64,000 bases of DNA from Sialis fuliginosa (taxonomy: Eukaryota; Arthropoda; Insecta; Megaloptera; Sialidae). The translations under genes were made by a program, and so were the position numbers. The notes below the pieces were generated by a model. That model saw only the letters and a program-made list of their open reading frames with translations, searched no databases and was not told the DNA's origin. Positions 9,701 through 22,433 of the stretch are shown here, piece by piece (the stretch's first letter is position 1; the number at the start of each line of letters is the position of its first letter). Location of the stretch: positions 16,316,701-16,380,700 of the forward strand of contig OY540816.1 of NCBI GenBank assembly GCA_961205875.1, given 5' to 3'.

Positions 9701-9989
9701 TTCCATAGAAAAATCAATTTAAAGATAAGAAAATTAGAAGGAACATCATAACTTAAATAACAACCTTTTTAATTAATACATTTAAAAAGGTTTAAGGGGT
9801 GTGCATTTTATGTCCTAGCCATACTATTTATCTTTTATAGATGATCGGTTATTCCTTGTATTTATCTACAACAAAGAGCCTCAATCAAATATATTGTAGT
9901 GCAACTTCTAATTGTTACTATCAAAAAGAATAAAAAAACTGTTAATAGTTAAGTACAACCATACATGCACATATATACATAAAAAATAA

Positions 9990-10300
9990 TTGTAATTAAC
10001 ATACAAAAAGCACTTGTATAATGAGTAACCCATGTTCTTTATCGCGCAATACGCTTATCCTTATCACTCAATGTCCCGTATTACTGATACCAGCATGGAG
10101 GCCCCGTATTTGCTGTTATCGTCCGCAGGACCGTATTTAAATTATCGATGCGATTACGTGTTGTATGAAAATGATTTTGAATTATTGTTTTATAAAAATA
10201 AACGCGCGATTAAAAACGATTTTGATTCTGTTAGGTTATACGTTGATTACAAATGTATTGATTTATGATTATACACTTATCGATGTTTATTATTGGCGGT
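9990..10300. promoter_or_regulatory. GATA-site cluster, candidate pnr enhancer
   Basis: It contains CTTATCC, TTATCAC, CTGATACC, TTATCGTCC, TTATCGATG, CTTATCGATG and CCGATATA within 300 bp, denser than in the flanks. The 78-codon ORF at 10032-10268 has no family likeness. Autoregulation by GATA factors would suit such a cluster; this is inference. Confidence 0.3.
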
Positions 10301-12336
10301 AAATACCGATATAAATAATAAATGTTATTTTTATGCGAACTGTTTATATTTTAAAATAAAACTTTTATTTTTATCGAAGATTCATGAAAAAATGCATTAC
10401 AAATCGCAATTTTAAAGTTGTTTTTCATGTAAAAAAATGAAATACATGACTTAAATCCTTTGAAGCACCTTCGCATTACACTTTGGTAAACACTGCTATA
10501 GTTGAAAAAAAATAAAAAAATATTCTTACATTTTTATAATGCATAAATTTCAACGTATACAAATAGCATAATTCAGGAATGGGAGGTTGCCACTGTATCT
10601 ATCAGGATTAAATAAAGGACATGGATGATTTTAGGATCAAAGTTTTAGATGATAAACATTTTTTTGTGATTTTTGTATTCTTATTTACTATTTTTGTTAA
10701 AAATCTGTGTGGGTTATTTGACAATAATGAATTAAATAATAATAAATTGAATTAAATGTGGTTAAGTATATCGCCAATTGGATAAATCCTATTCAAAGGC
10801 GAATAGAGGTAGTGGAAAAAAGATAATAGCAATAAAATTATCCCCTTTCTCTACGAAGAAAATATATGTATATATATACAGGGTGGTCCGGTTTGCGATA
10901 CAGATATTTTAAGAGCTGATTCCTTAGCTCATTGTGAGTAAAAAATTGTATTGGAAGGTGGGGTCTATTTTCAACACCCTCTGAGCTACAGGATGTTTAA
11001 AAACTTCCTTCAGAGTAGTAATTACAAAAAGATTATCCCATAACTTCCAAAGTAACGTAACTAGATTAACCATAATGAGTCAGTTTCATAGGTAATTAAT
11101 CAACGTATTTTCAGTATTAATGTTCTTGCTAGCAGTGTTTCCAGTTCAGAGTTATTGCTCATCAAAGTCAAAAAATATATTTATTTTTTTGAAAATTTTT
11201 CTCCAAAAGTACCTACAGTATGTGGTATTTTTTATCATTATTTTAGTGTGTCATAATGTTATCTATATATATATATATATATTTACCACCCCACCTTTCA
11301 TATATTTTTATATATAATTTATAGGGACATATTAAAATATAACATAAACATAATTTACTCTTATTACGTTGTATTTGAGTTATTAATGTTTTATCAATGT
11401 CAAAAAATATACATAATTTTTTTTATTTGTGTTATTAAAATGTAATAATGATAATAAATATAATTTACTGAAATTCATATCTAAACAATAGTTTAATTGT
11501 ATATTGTATGTATTTATAATTTATAAATATTATTAAGAATATGATAAATGATAGATTTTTTAATTTTTTTGTAAGCAGGATTTTTAAAATAAATTAAAAT
11601 ATATTAACGTTTTATAACAAGATAGGTAAAGTTTTAATTTTAAATTGTATGTGATTTAGAGCTGGAAGCATTTAAACGTAAAATTCACGCATTCCAAATT
11701 AAAAAAAATTAAATTGATCATTTTTTATGATTAATATTATACGTAACTAAAATAAAAAAAATGTCTAATTAGATTTTTTTTTAAATTTTACCGACATATT
11801 TATTAATCGCTAGTTTTACCTTAGTTATGATCAATCAAAATTTCGTAAATTATTATTATTTTTTATAATACCAGAACTGCTAGAGCTGGGCACGGGTTGT
11901 GAATTCACATGTCACATTCAATTCAAATACGTGGTTAATAAAATATATTTTAATGATAACAATTAATTACAATAGTTTATTTTTTTAAATAAAAAATAAA
12001 TTTATTTATTTTCATTAAATAAAAAATAAAGGACACCAATAATAAAGCAGAGAGTTGAGAGGCTCTCTTTCAGGAAAAATAATTAAGACAGGGTAATTGA
12101 AAACGTAATTTTGTGTTTTTTAAAAATTTATTTTAATTTTGAAATATTCATTCCTACTTTGACAGGCACAATAGTAACATCCATTTCTATCATTTCGTAG
12201 AAGAAAACGAATTTATAGAAAATTAGATTGTTGAATTCGTAAATAATAATATTAATTAAGAAAACTATTTATTCCTACTCTGACTTTCATAATATCGCTA
12301 AAAATTGTCACAAGTTCGTGGAACACCGGTAAGAAC
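10301..12336. other. AT-rich non-coding DNA
   Basis: A mariner-like terminal fragment starts near 10878 (ACAGGGTGGTCCGGTTTGCGA, continuing to about 11060) with no matching right end. The remainder is very AT-rich with simple TA runs (11261-11280). No gene is seen. Confidence 0.4.
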
Positions 12337-12845
12337 TAAGGTACTGGCACCAGTTATGGCCGCTATAAGAGCAAGGTTTACTGTTTTTGTGATTGAAACC
12401 ACAAACTCTTGTTACTAATAAAACAAGTAACTCTTTATTTAATTAATTTAATTACCAAAGTCCGCAAATATTGTTTGTTTTTTAAATTATAGCTTTTTAT
12501 TTTGTTTATGTTTTTTCTCCAGTAATAGATAAAGTAAAACCAATAATGAGCACGCAGTGATGGACACTTGCTAATGATTACAAAATGATAAGTACTACGA
12601 CACAAAAGATATAAAAAAAGAATCGTCAAATTTGAAACAATGATATTATAATAATTAATAAATAAATTATACTAATAATTAGTTTAAATGTCCACCATTG
12701 TGACACCTATTGGCCGATTGTCATTAAATCACGCTGTAAAGAAATGGTAGTAATCAAATATCAACAAATATTTCAAATTCAGTACATATTTACTTAAAAT
12801 ATAGCCATTACTGAGGTCATATCCAAGACTGGTGCCAGTACCTTA
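12337..12845 (-). mobile_element. TA-flanked MITE, GGTACTGGCACCAGT family, copy A
   Basis: Ends are TAAGGTACTGGCACCAGT and ACTGGTGCCAGTACCTTA. The 509-bp element has the same internal words as copies at 25098, 46208, 47836 and 53721 and is inverted relative to the copy at 46208. No coding capacity; TA ends suggest a Tc1/mariner-type mobiliser. Confidence 0.8.
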
Positions 12846-13059
12846 CTGTGAATGTTGAATTCACTTAAGTCTAAACAGATAACATCGAATATTATTTCTG
12901 GCATGCAAAAAAGTGAAACAATTGTTGTTATTATGTTGAATCTTATCTAAATCGTTTTGAACAATAATTGTATTAAAATAATCAACATTTTTAAATACCT
13001 CTCTGTAAATTTAGCAAAAAATGCACATACGCCGTAGAATTTAAAAAAAAATTATCATT

Positions 13060-13245
13060 AGCATTGTTGTTAAACATGACGGCGTCCATATCTATAGTTA
13101 TGAGATAACGCCCCGTAACTGTTAGATTATATTTAACAGTGTTTATGTGTTATCTGGCTGATTTTGCTGTCGAAACAATGGGGGAAATAGAGCTTTGTGG
13201 GTGGAGGGGGATGACGTAGCTGCAATCTAATGCAATTATATTTTG
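13060..13245. promoter_or_regulatory. Candidate enhancer island
   Basis: A higher-GC stretch with GAGATAACGCCCC, GTGTTATCTGGC, GTGGGTGGAGGGGG and GATGACGTAGC, that is GATA, GC-box-like and CRE-like words in 190 bp. Confidence 0.25.
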
Positions 13246-13668
13246 TAAACTTGATAAGAGCTCCAAATTGTTGAAAAATTAATATGCATGTAAATATATA
13301 TTAAATATATATAATGTTCCCGGTGAAGTATGTAATTGATGTATTCTATATATTTTCTAGGAATTCTATACAATGCCTGAAATATTTGTTTAATAGAAAT
13401 TTATTATATACTTTGACTAGGCATTGTATAGAACACCAAGGAATTCCTAGATAATATTAGGAAATGAATTTAATAAAAGGCAAAATGATATTATTAAAGA
13501 AAATAAGTATTATTTAATTAATTTTAAAAAGTCGAAATTCATATTAAGTAAGATTTAGGGCCTTTATTGTTAAAATAATTTACATGACCTTATTGTTGGT
13601 GTTTTATAAAAATATATAAAAACACAATTAAGGTGCGTATAATTTGACACAAATAGATTAAATTACCA

Positions 13669-14072
13669 GGAAAAAATATTTAGATCTACAGAGACCAAAT
13701 AAAATCTGTAAGGACCTATTTTTCTTCTTCAAAATTTAGGTCTACATACTTCAGTTATCAGAGCTTTAATTAGATATTTGTACATTTATAGTAATTCACG
13801 TACCTAGATATAAATTTTGAAAAAAAAAACTAGTTCAACCATTTATGTTTCTTATTGTTAGATCTAAGTACGTCGATTACCATAGATCTTCGTAGATCTA
13901 TGGTAATCGACGTAGACCACAATAAAAAAGATATTTACGTATATCTAATTTAATCTACTTACTTAGATCTACAAGTTAATTCGATTATCTTTGTTTCTTA
14001 TCTTAGATCTAGGTTTGTCGATCACCATAGATCTCCATAGATAAAAAATAGATCTAATTTAGTCTACGCAGA
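13669..14072. repeat. AGATCTA-rich repeat cluster with a perfect hairpin
   Basis: AGATCTA/TAGATCT occurs many times. At 13869-13914 two 20-bp arms (TACGTCGATTACCATAGATC and its exact complement) surround a 6-base loop TTCGTA. A related 'gtcgatcaccatagatctcc' follows at about 14018. It resembles a small foldback element of unknown class. Confidence 0.5.
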
Positions 14073-14339
14073 TATATTTTTCCCCATGTTTATACAAACA
14101 ATAACAATGAACACTTTATTTATGAATTGTTTATATTTATTATTTTTTTTAAATAATCAAACTAAGATAGTAAAAATAAAGTCCCATGATTAATAAATCG
14201 TGACTATGCACAATAGCTATTTTATATTCGAATAATAACACATTAACTTATTTAATTATTTTGTTTCCACGAACTTTAATTATTTTCAGTAACAAAATCA
14301 TTTATCGTTTCATTAGTAATCAACATCTATAATTAAAAT

Positions 14340-14480
14340 AAACTTATCTTTGGGGTTCGCGGTTGATTCATTGTCATATGTTGTAAAGGAAATGATTACT
14401 GTCAGCTGTGAGTCAGGGTCTTGTGAGAACTCACGATGATAGGAAGGAAGTAGAGGAAAGTACGTTTATCATATATTTCT
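14340..14480. promoter_or_regulatory. Candidate enhancer island
   Basis: It contains CTTATCTTTG (GATA), CGCGGTT (Runt-like), CATATG and CAGCTG E-boxes, and ACGATGATAGG in 140 bp. pnr works with bHLH proneural factors, so a GATA plus E-box mix is of interest. Confidence 0.25.
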
Positions 14481-17079
14481 TAAATTTAATCATTATCTTA
14501 TTGTATATTTAAATGTTTATACCTATTAATAAACATCAGCTGCCAATCAGTGGTGGACTAAGGAAGTTTTGTACCCCGGGGTGGAATGTTAGTTACGCAC
14601 CCCCTACCTTCTATTTAAATTGTAGTGACCTAACCTTAGAAAATTTTTGATGAACAAAAAAGTTCTCAATATTTAAAAAATAATATTGATATGTAATATC
14701 TTTGCATGACATCCCTATCTATATTATCTACAACAGTTAAACAAGAAAAACTATTACAACACTTGCTTTTAAAACAAATCGTATTTAAAAATGTATAGTT
14801 TTGTTTTTAAAACAATTGTTCGTGTATTGTTTATTTGGTGTAAAATCACGATTAGTTAAAAGAAACAGCCTATTGTGAATTATATATAAAATTCTATAAG
14901 ACATTATATTTTTAGATATTATAAACCCTAAAGTCATGCCCGCGTCAGGCAGTTCAGTTAATTGTTAATACATGTTATTTTATTATTATATAAAAAATTT
15001 GGTCTATCTACAACAAAATCAAACCAAACGCTACCTCAAAAGTATTTTTAAATGACAGTTGTATGATATTTACGAATAACCTAGTAGAAATCAATAATCT
15101 AAATGCAAGTTACACCATAGAAAGGATAGCAGCTTTACATTATTATAATTTACTGTTCACGTATTAAAATTTATAATTTTAATCGGAAACCGAAAGCCGA
15201 AAAAAACCGTATTTTTCATTAACTCGAACCGAACCGCTATATTTCAAAGTCAACGAACCTGAACCTGAATCCGAACCTTTTCATGGATAACCGGTACCCA
15301 TATATTTTTAAAAGGTTCAATAAATTATTTTTAATATTTTTCTCCAATGATTTTTAAAAGAGATTATAAAATGTACTAATACTGGAAATCTGTTTGAATT
15401 TTATGGTATGATGTGACTTATCAAGTCAACTACTAAAATTTACATATTTTTTACTTTCTTTTTAAATTCTATAACATTTTCATCACATTTCAAGCATTTA
15501 AATGTAATTTTATTTTTGTCCCTTTTTCTTGCAATATTTTAGTTTTTTATTCATCAGAAAATATATATTATTTATTTTTAATGTAATTTATTTTCGAACA
15601 AAATAATTTTCTTTCAATTACAAACTTGAACTCGAACCCGAACCTTAACCGTAAAAAATAACGGTTTTTGCACCCAAAAAATAGTTTGCACTATGCTGAA
15701 CCCAAACCCGAACCCGAATCATAAATAAATTCCGGTTCAAGTGCCTTTTGATTATAATTAACCATTGAAATTAAAAAAATACATTTGTTTTTAAATTCAT
15801 ATTTTACATTTATTAAAAAGAAAATATTGTGAAAGAACATAATTGAAATATTATGAATTAAAATTTACATATACCTACGATACATTATACAATTTCAGGA
15901 AGAAGTATGACGATACTGTGCCTGCTATTCATCATATTTTTAATTTCTCGTTATAAAAATGTGATAAGAGTCAAGATAAAAACACCATTTTATAAAGCAC
16001 TTAGAAATATAACTAATCATAAATTAACATTAATAAATAAAAAGCAGAATAATTTACTTGGGCGCGTTTGTGCACATAAATTAAGTCGAGTTGTGGAAAA
16101 ATCATATAAATTAGTTCCAAAAATAACCACGCGGTCTTGCGGTGGCAGCACTACCATCAATCATGCATTCGACACCGTTAAGGTATATTTTTCACCCCTT
16201 GACATAGAATTTCGGGGTTGGGACGCCCTCAGATGTAGATTGAGTACTATGAACTTTGTAAAATGGATATTTTTTTGAAGTTTGTTTTTACTTTAATCTT
16301 AATACGTGCAATTAAGATCATTAGTTCTTAATCTGTTTGACATATTCTGATTATTTAAAAAGTATTGCACGTGTGGTTTATTTTATTTTCATTTTTGTAT
16401 TATATAAAATAAACATTATATTGTGCCTTAAATTATAAACATATAAAAAAATATTTTTTTCATCCCAGGGTAATTTTCTTTTCTACCTGTAAACAATGAG
16501 ACAGATTTCTATTGTCTTATTCATAGCTAAAACCCAAAAGGGAGAAAATTAAATAATACAAAAATGTGTTAACTACAATATAAATGTATTCATTTTTTAA
16601 TAAAATGTAATTTTTTTATTGATTTAAAAGTAGATAGATATGTATTTAACTATTTATATATAGAAACATGCTAAAACTTTTAGTTGTCTTCTAAAAAAAT
16701 TCATAGTTTGGTTTGAAGTTAACATGTTTGTTGTAAATATGCTACGTGAATGTCAAAACATTTTATGCAATTGTCAAACAAAAACTTAAATACATTTTGA
16801 ATACTTTTTTTATTAATTATGTTTTACAAATGAATAGAGGAAACAGCAGATAGTTAATTACAGTTATGTCAGACATTTATGAGTTATTCAGAAGTCAAAA
16901 TTGCTAACTCCGTAAAGAATTATAAATAAACTTATAAAAAGAAGAAAGAAGTTTTGAAATTGATCAATTTATATCAATTGGTAAAAAAGTATTTTATTTG
17001 ACGACATAGTACTTTGAAACTATTATATTATTAATTTTTTAAGAAGTTAAAAAATATTTAGCCTAAAATTAGTTTAAGC
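14481..17079. repeat. AT-rich DNA with a GAACCCGAACC-type repeat
   Basis: At 15185-15300 and 15625-15735 there are runs of degenerate 'gaacccgaacc' words bracketing an AT-rich core, apparently one element. An inverted relative is at 31785-31925 and traces occur at 28950-29060. A 123-codon ORF at 15907-16278 shows no family likeness. Nothing else is recognised. Confidence 0.45.
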
Positions 17080-17394
17080 TAATACGGAGAATATGGGTGT
17101 CCGGATGTCACAACTGTCAAAAACACGTATATAGTTATTCAGAATAGAGTTGATGCTTTAATAATATACACTTTCACTGTCCCTGGTTAGGACAATCTAT
17201 TGGGGTGAAACGGGGTTAATATAGTATAAAAAAGGAATTCAATCTCCGCCGCAACGAACTGTTTTTATTAAATAATTGTGAAATAAACATTCTTACAAAT
17301 TACAATAGATACACCACATTCTACTCTATTCTAACACATCAACACGTGATTTTTGATAGTAATGACGCCGGGACACCCATATTCTCCGTATTAA
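17080..17394. mobile_element. TA-flanked MITE, 315 bp
   Basis: Ends are TAATACGGAGAATATGGGTG and its complement CACCCATATTCTCCGTATTA, with about 23 bp of terminal inverted repeat. No ORF. Confidence 0.75.
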
Positions 17395-17609
17395 CCTTAG
17401 TTTTTATTTAAGTTATGAAATTTTATAATCGGTTTAAACACGTAAAAATACTAAACCGATTATAATCGATCGAGTGAAAATTTTTGAACGATTTTTTTTT
17501 AAAAAACGATCGCAAAACTTCTCGTATAAAATATATATATGATTTCAGATTTAAACAGTACATTCATCACGGATAATGTGGGAAACAAGTACGAAAAATA
17601 CGTTTACAC

Positions 17610-17956
17610 TAGAGATGTGTAATTCATGAACGAATCGACTCGAGTCAGTATTTAAAAAAAGAATCGTTATTTTTTTATTTTTATTTTTTTATTATATAGT
17701 AAAATATAAAAGAAAAGATTCGTACAATATTTTATAATAATTACAAATATCAACAAATTTTTTAAGTGAGCAAAAAAAATAGTAAAATTTTATAAGTTAC
17801 GAGCAAAAAAAAGGTCTTCAATTCAAATGACTCGTCGCACGCGAATTCATTTTTGTAAGTGAACGACTCATTGAAAGAATCAGTGAGAACGATTATTTTT
17901 ACTGAATTAATTCAAATGACTCGAGTTACTAAAAAGACTCATTTTTCCCATCTCTA
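17610..17956. mobile_element. hAT-type MITE with perfect 8-bp target duplication
   Basis: Ends are TAGAGATG... and ...CATCTCTA. GTTTACAC occurs directly before (17602-17609) and directly after (17957-17964). The 347-bp interior is rich in 'gaatcgactcgagtca'-type words and has no ORF. Confidence 0.85.
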
Positions 17957-18108
17957 GTTTACACATTTTTTAAATATTCCACCCCTTTATTAATTCGTTG
18001 GAACGCCACTGGGAATGCACATGTACGAGTATCCGAATGTGTAAAAAAAAGTTTAGTAGAAGCATAAAGGTACGAGTATAATAATATATAAATATACAAA
18101 TGTATTGT

Positions 18109-18110
<2 letters not shown>

Positions 18111-18154
<44 letters not shown>

Positions 18155-18279
18155 TGTGTATGGCGGTGCTCATTAATGACAACGCACTCAGAGTAAGGTA
18201 TGCGAGTGAGATTAGATAAGCAACCATAACGCGTGCCGTGCAAGAGACAGTTTGTATGTCGCGTCGTAAATTGGTACCC

Positions 18280-18312
<33 letters not shown>
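18111..18312. repeat. Two (TG)n microsatellites
   Basis: (TG)n at about 18111-18160, with two TA interruptions, and (GT)n at about 18288-18312, separated by about 125 bp of unique sequence. Long ORFs on the minus strand here are His/Thr artefacts of the repeat. Confidence 0.9.
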
Positions 18313-18679
18313 TACTGCCATCGTCGCCACAACTGTAACGAAATTGTACAAGTCCCTGTAAATACATCCCAATCAAAATAATATACCAGATTACATATAA
18401 AAACACCATATGCCTACTTACTTTTTTAAGTAACTTATACGTATACGTACTTATGTATTTTAGAGTGGGTAAAGCATTTTTTGAATTCTTAATATATTAG
18501 GTAACTTTTAAAATTCCATATTATGATTAACACCACAAAATGATAAGAAATTCATGTGGTCGTTACAAAAATTGGATAATTTTAATCTAATTGTAACTAT
18601 GCGTAAAAATGAGATCATTTTTAAAAAAAAAAGTCTTTATTTGTATTTATTATACGCAGTTAATAAAATTATAAATAAT

Positions 18680-18912
18680 TCAATACAAGTCTTGAGGCTT
18701 CCGCGGTGATCTTGATATGGATCTTGGCTTCTGGGTGTAAGCCGCGTCGATTTTGTTGTATTATCGACCAACGTTTCGCCACACACATTGCAATGGACAT
18801 CTTTAAAGGTCTCCTAAAAGTGAAAGAGGAGAGTTCTGAAGATTTCCACTGCAATGTGTGACGAAACGACCAAATTGATGCGGTTTACTTCCAGAAGCCA
18901 AGATCCATAAAA
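18680..18912. repeat. Inverted pair of a dispersed repeat with hammerhead-like hairpin
   Basis: The left half reads 'gatcttggcttctgggtgta...ccaacgtttcgcc'. The right half is its inverted partner, 'ctgaagatttccactgcaat...acgaaacgaccaaat...agaagccaagatcc'. The same family stands alone at 29105-29210 and as another inverted pair at 59365-59525. Confidence 0.7.
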
Positions 18913-20118
18913 TAATTCAATGTTTTGTGGTTAATATTATCTAGCTGATCTTTTGAGAGGTGAAATGGGGCCCAGGATAGGGCCCTTATGAATATGAATA
19001 AATATTATACTAATATTTTTCAGTGTTTACTATTATCACTTTTATTTCAAAAGCAAAAGATTCATTTTTTCAAGAATTTCTAGGATGATACTCTGAACTC
19101 GAATTTTATTTTTAAGTATATTTTCAATATTTATTTCAATTGTATACACTTTTGGCTGTTATTTTTTAATGTTAGTTCTAAATTTGCTGCCTCCCACTGA
19201 GATTGGGATAACTTAAAATAAAACTGCATTTTTTTGCAATTTGTATTGATTGTTTAAGCCCTTAAATTATCAAACAATAACAACATAAATCAAATTTACA
19301 ATTTAAATCAAGTTTATACTGGTATGCATCGTTTTAATGCTGTACACCCACCTATTATTATAAATTACCCCACATCCTATCGCGGGCCCCCTTCCGATAA
19401 GAAATCTAAGAATTTTTTTTGAGGTTAACTTTTAACAATTAATTTAATGAATAAAAAAGACTTGATGACTCGCTGCATCCAAACAAGAGCCCTGTACTCC
19501 CCTACCCCTCCGCCTTCCTTGCACTAATAATTAGTTAGATTTTAAAACAATCAGAATAATTTTATATTGAAAGTAGGTACATATATAATTTAAATTTATT
19601 ATTTTAAGATAGTCTGATTGTATTTGTATATTTGTATATTAGATTCGATATTGAGTTTAGTTTGTAAATAATGTGCATGCACCAGTTAAAGGCTAAGCCG
19701 CCAACAGTTATGTTGTGTGTAGATGCACAATGTATGATTATTTCGTGATATATAGCGTTGGTAAATGCTAACGAGTTCCATTTCGATAAAATATTGATAT
19801 ACTGTCAGCGATAGGATAATAAATTCAGACAATACCCGTTTTATACTATGAGTATTTTATATTGTTTTGTTGTCTATATTTACTATTCATTTTAAATATA
19901 TACATTAAAAAAAATATAATATAATATAGATATTCAATGATCTTTCAGAAACATACATAATTTTATTTTTAATAACCAGATTTTTCGATTGCATAAAAAG
20001 TGATATTTTTTTCAATAAAATTTTAACTAAAGAATAATGATATTCATTGTATATACATATATAGGAATAATAAATAAAAACAACTTGTTTGTCTAAACGT
20101 CAAAAATTTAATAAAGAA
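18913..20118. other. AT-rich DNA, no gene
   Basis: It holds a few C-rich scraps (19370-19390, 19490-19515) and otherwise AT-rich sequence. Confidence 0.35.
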
Positions 20119-20172
20119 AAAATATTCGCAAGCTTTCGATTCACAGAATCATCGTCAGGCTATTAAGGAAGA
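20119..20172 (-). other. Second hammerhead-like motif
   Basis: On the minus strand: CUGACGA (20158-20152), a 5-bp stem GAUUC-UGU-GAAUC, GAAA (20137-20134) and the self-complementary AAGCUU. As at 7084-7146, one extra base separates the core from stem II. Confidence 0.35.
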
Positions 20173-20411
20173 ACAAAATGTGAGAACGATATCGTTATCT
20201 CAACATGAATATTGTTGAGATAACGACATCTTTCTCACTTGATGCAAAAGTTAGCCTTAGCAATAAATATTGTGGAAAATTATTAGGTGTCAAAATTTGA
20301 CAGTAGTTAGAACATACCAAGTTATATAACTATTTAAAACTCGATATCCTTAGTAAAGTATGCCCCAAAACACCTTCACTGAAAGGTTAAAAAAACATAC
20401 ATCCTATAGAA

Positions 20412-20600
20412 CAGTGTTTGCCAAACTTTTTTACCTTACGACACACTGGGAGGGGAGGATTTATTTCGTGGCACACAAAATAAAAATCCCAATAAAATTT
20501 AAATATATTTTACTAGTATGAACAAAAGTACTATAAATAAATTCTTATTATAATAAAATAATATATTTAATATAATAATTTTTCAGTTTGGCAGTCACTG
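20412..20600. mobile_element. hAT-type MITE, 189 bp
   Basis: Ends are CAGTGTTTGCCAAACTTTTT and ...CAGTTTGGCAGTCACTG. The flanking octamers CTATAGAA and CTATAAAA match at 7 of 8 positions. Confidence 0.75.
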
Positions 20601-21472
20601 CTATAAAATAAATTTGAATCAATTATTCATACATTACACTAATATATGATAGCTCATATAAATACAAGTGTGACCAGAAATATATAATTTTACACACCCC
20701 TGTTTTAACACAATAAATTTCAAACAATTCAACAGCCATTAAAATGTGTAGAGAGCATGTTAAACAAGGTGAGAGCTATGCGTAACTAACAATGAAGGGG
20801 GAGTGGAAATTGTTCTGTTTGGGGTGAATTTAGGTTCACCCTCCCTAGACATGCGTGACAGATACTCGAGAATCCACAAGTAATTGTGCTTGTTAGCTGA
20901 AATATACCTATTCTGTTTCTCAAATTATAACGTTACAATAACTATTGAGTTTTTACTAATACATTGATACTTATGTAAATTATTAATCAATTGGAAATTT
21001 TAAGTTTTTGTTTTGTTTTATAATGAAAATGTTCAATATGAATAGTGTAACTAATTATGAATATAGAGAATGTACCCTCCCCCCCTCCTATCAAGTGAAA
21101 ATTTATTTTAAGTAAAATAGAATTAAATGTATTTTTATAAATTTTCTTTGTTATATGTATACGAATGTAGGAATTTACTCTTCAAACTCAAAATTATTTG
21201 TAAATTATATATAGTTAAGAAAATATCTGAACAAATCCGGAAAAATGTGTGAAACCTGGAGTTTCTGTGTCAACATGATATGGTTGATAACTCTAAGTAT
21301 GAAACAGTTTTCGGTAAAAAAAATCTAGTTTATATTCGTTAAATTTTATTTTTTTTATTTTTAGAATCCGTATTGTAATATATTTTTAAGTATGTAAGTG
21401 ATTATAATTTTTATTGTTATTATTGTATTATTTTTCTTAAAATTTTCTTCGTGTGGCTGGGTTAGGTTAGGT

Positions 21473-22433
21473 CAGTGGCGAAGCGTCCATGGAAGCTTTA
21501 TGGGTAAATTAATACAAATCTGTGATTTTAGTTAATAAATAATTTAAAAATATTATTAGAATATTCAAATATTTTAACCAAAAATCAAAAACAGCATTTA
21601 ATATTAATTTACACGCTCAATTATAAAACTATAATACCTCTACGTCTTATTTCATTGTATTTTAGTCAATATTTGTATGACGAGTTTGTATCTCAAACCG
21701 TTTGCGAGATATAGCCTCTCAAAGTTTCAGTTTTTTCAAAATTTTGAAGAAAAATGGCCCTGACTTTTGAACGGATGGTCGGAATTGATTTTAATTGACG
21801 GATTTGGAATCAGCGTGTCAAAATCTATATAATGACATGTATAATACCTTAAAACTCGACAAAAAAATTTTCGCAAAAAAATCGAAAAAATTCAAAGGGG
21901 TATACCTTAAAAAAATGTCGATTTTTGACCAAAATTTTTTTGTCGGATTTTAAAGTATTATACATGTCATTATATAGATTTTGACACGTTGATTTCAAAT
22001 CCGTCAACTAAAATCAATTCCGACGACCCGTTCAAAAGTTATGGCCTTTTTTCTCCAAAAATTTGAAAAAACTAAAACTTTGAGAGGCTATATCTCGAGA
22101 ACGGTTTGAGATACAGACCTGCGGTTTGAAAATTTCAACTTTTCACGTCATTTTCTATACAATAAACGTACTTATAACGAAATCAAAAATTCTAAATTTT
22201 TTAGTGAAATTTCCTGCAGTGAACTTCAACTCGTCATACAAATATCGACTAAAATACGAGAAAATAAGACGTAGAATTATTTAGTTACTATATAAATATA
22301 TAAGAATTTATTTAAAAAAGTAAGAGCTTGAATTTGAGGTGTTTCATAACTAGTTTTGTTTTTGTTAATAGGAGGGAGAGGACTGACAATATACATATGC
22401 TTCCCTTATTAAAAATTTCACGCCTCTCCACTT
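21473..22433 (-). mobile_element. Palindromic (foldback) hAT-type MITE, copy 2, complete
   Basis: Left end is CAGTGGCGAAGCGT; right end is CACGCCTCTCCACTT (last base changed from the expected G). The flanks GGTTAGGT (21465-21472) and GTTTAGGT (22434-22441) match at 7 of 8, the hAT target-duplication length. The core 21640-22274 is a long inverted repeat; part of the left arm is deleted after 'acgagttt'. It lies in the opposite orientation to copy 1. Confidence 0.85.

Noticed and set aside
15907..16278. 123-codon ORF as a possible gene
   Set aside because: No recognisable family, AT-driven composition, no supporting splice or promoter context; likely chance in AT-rich DNA.
17959..18409. 137- and 65-codon minus-strand ORFs
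   Set aside because: Built from (TG)n microsatellites read as Thr-His.
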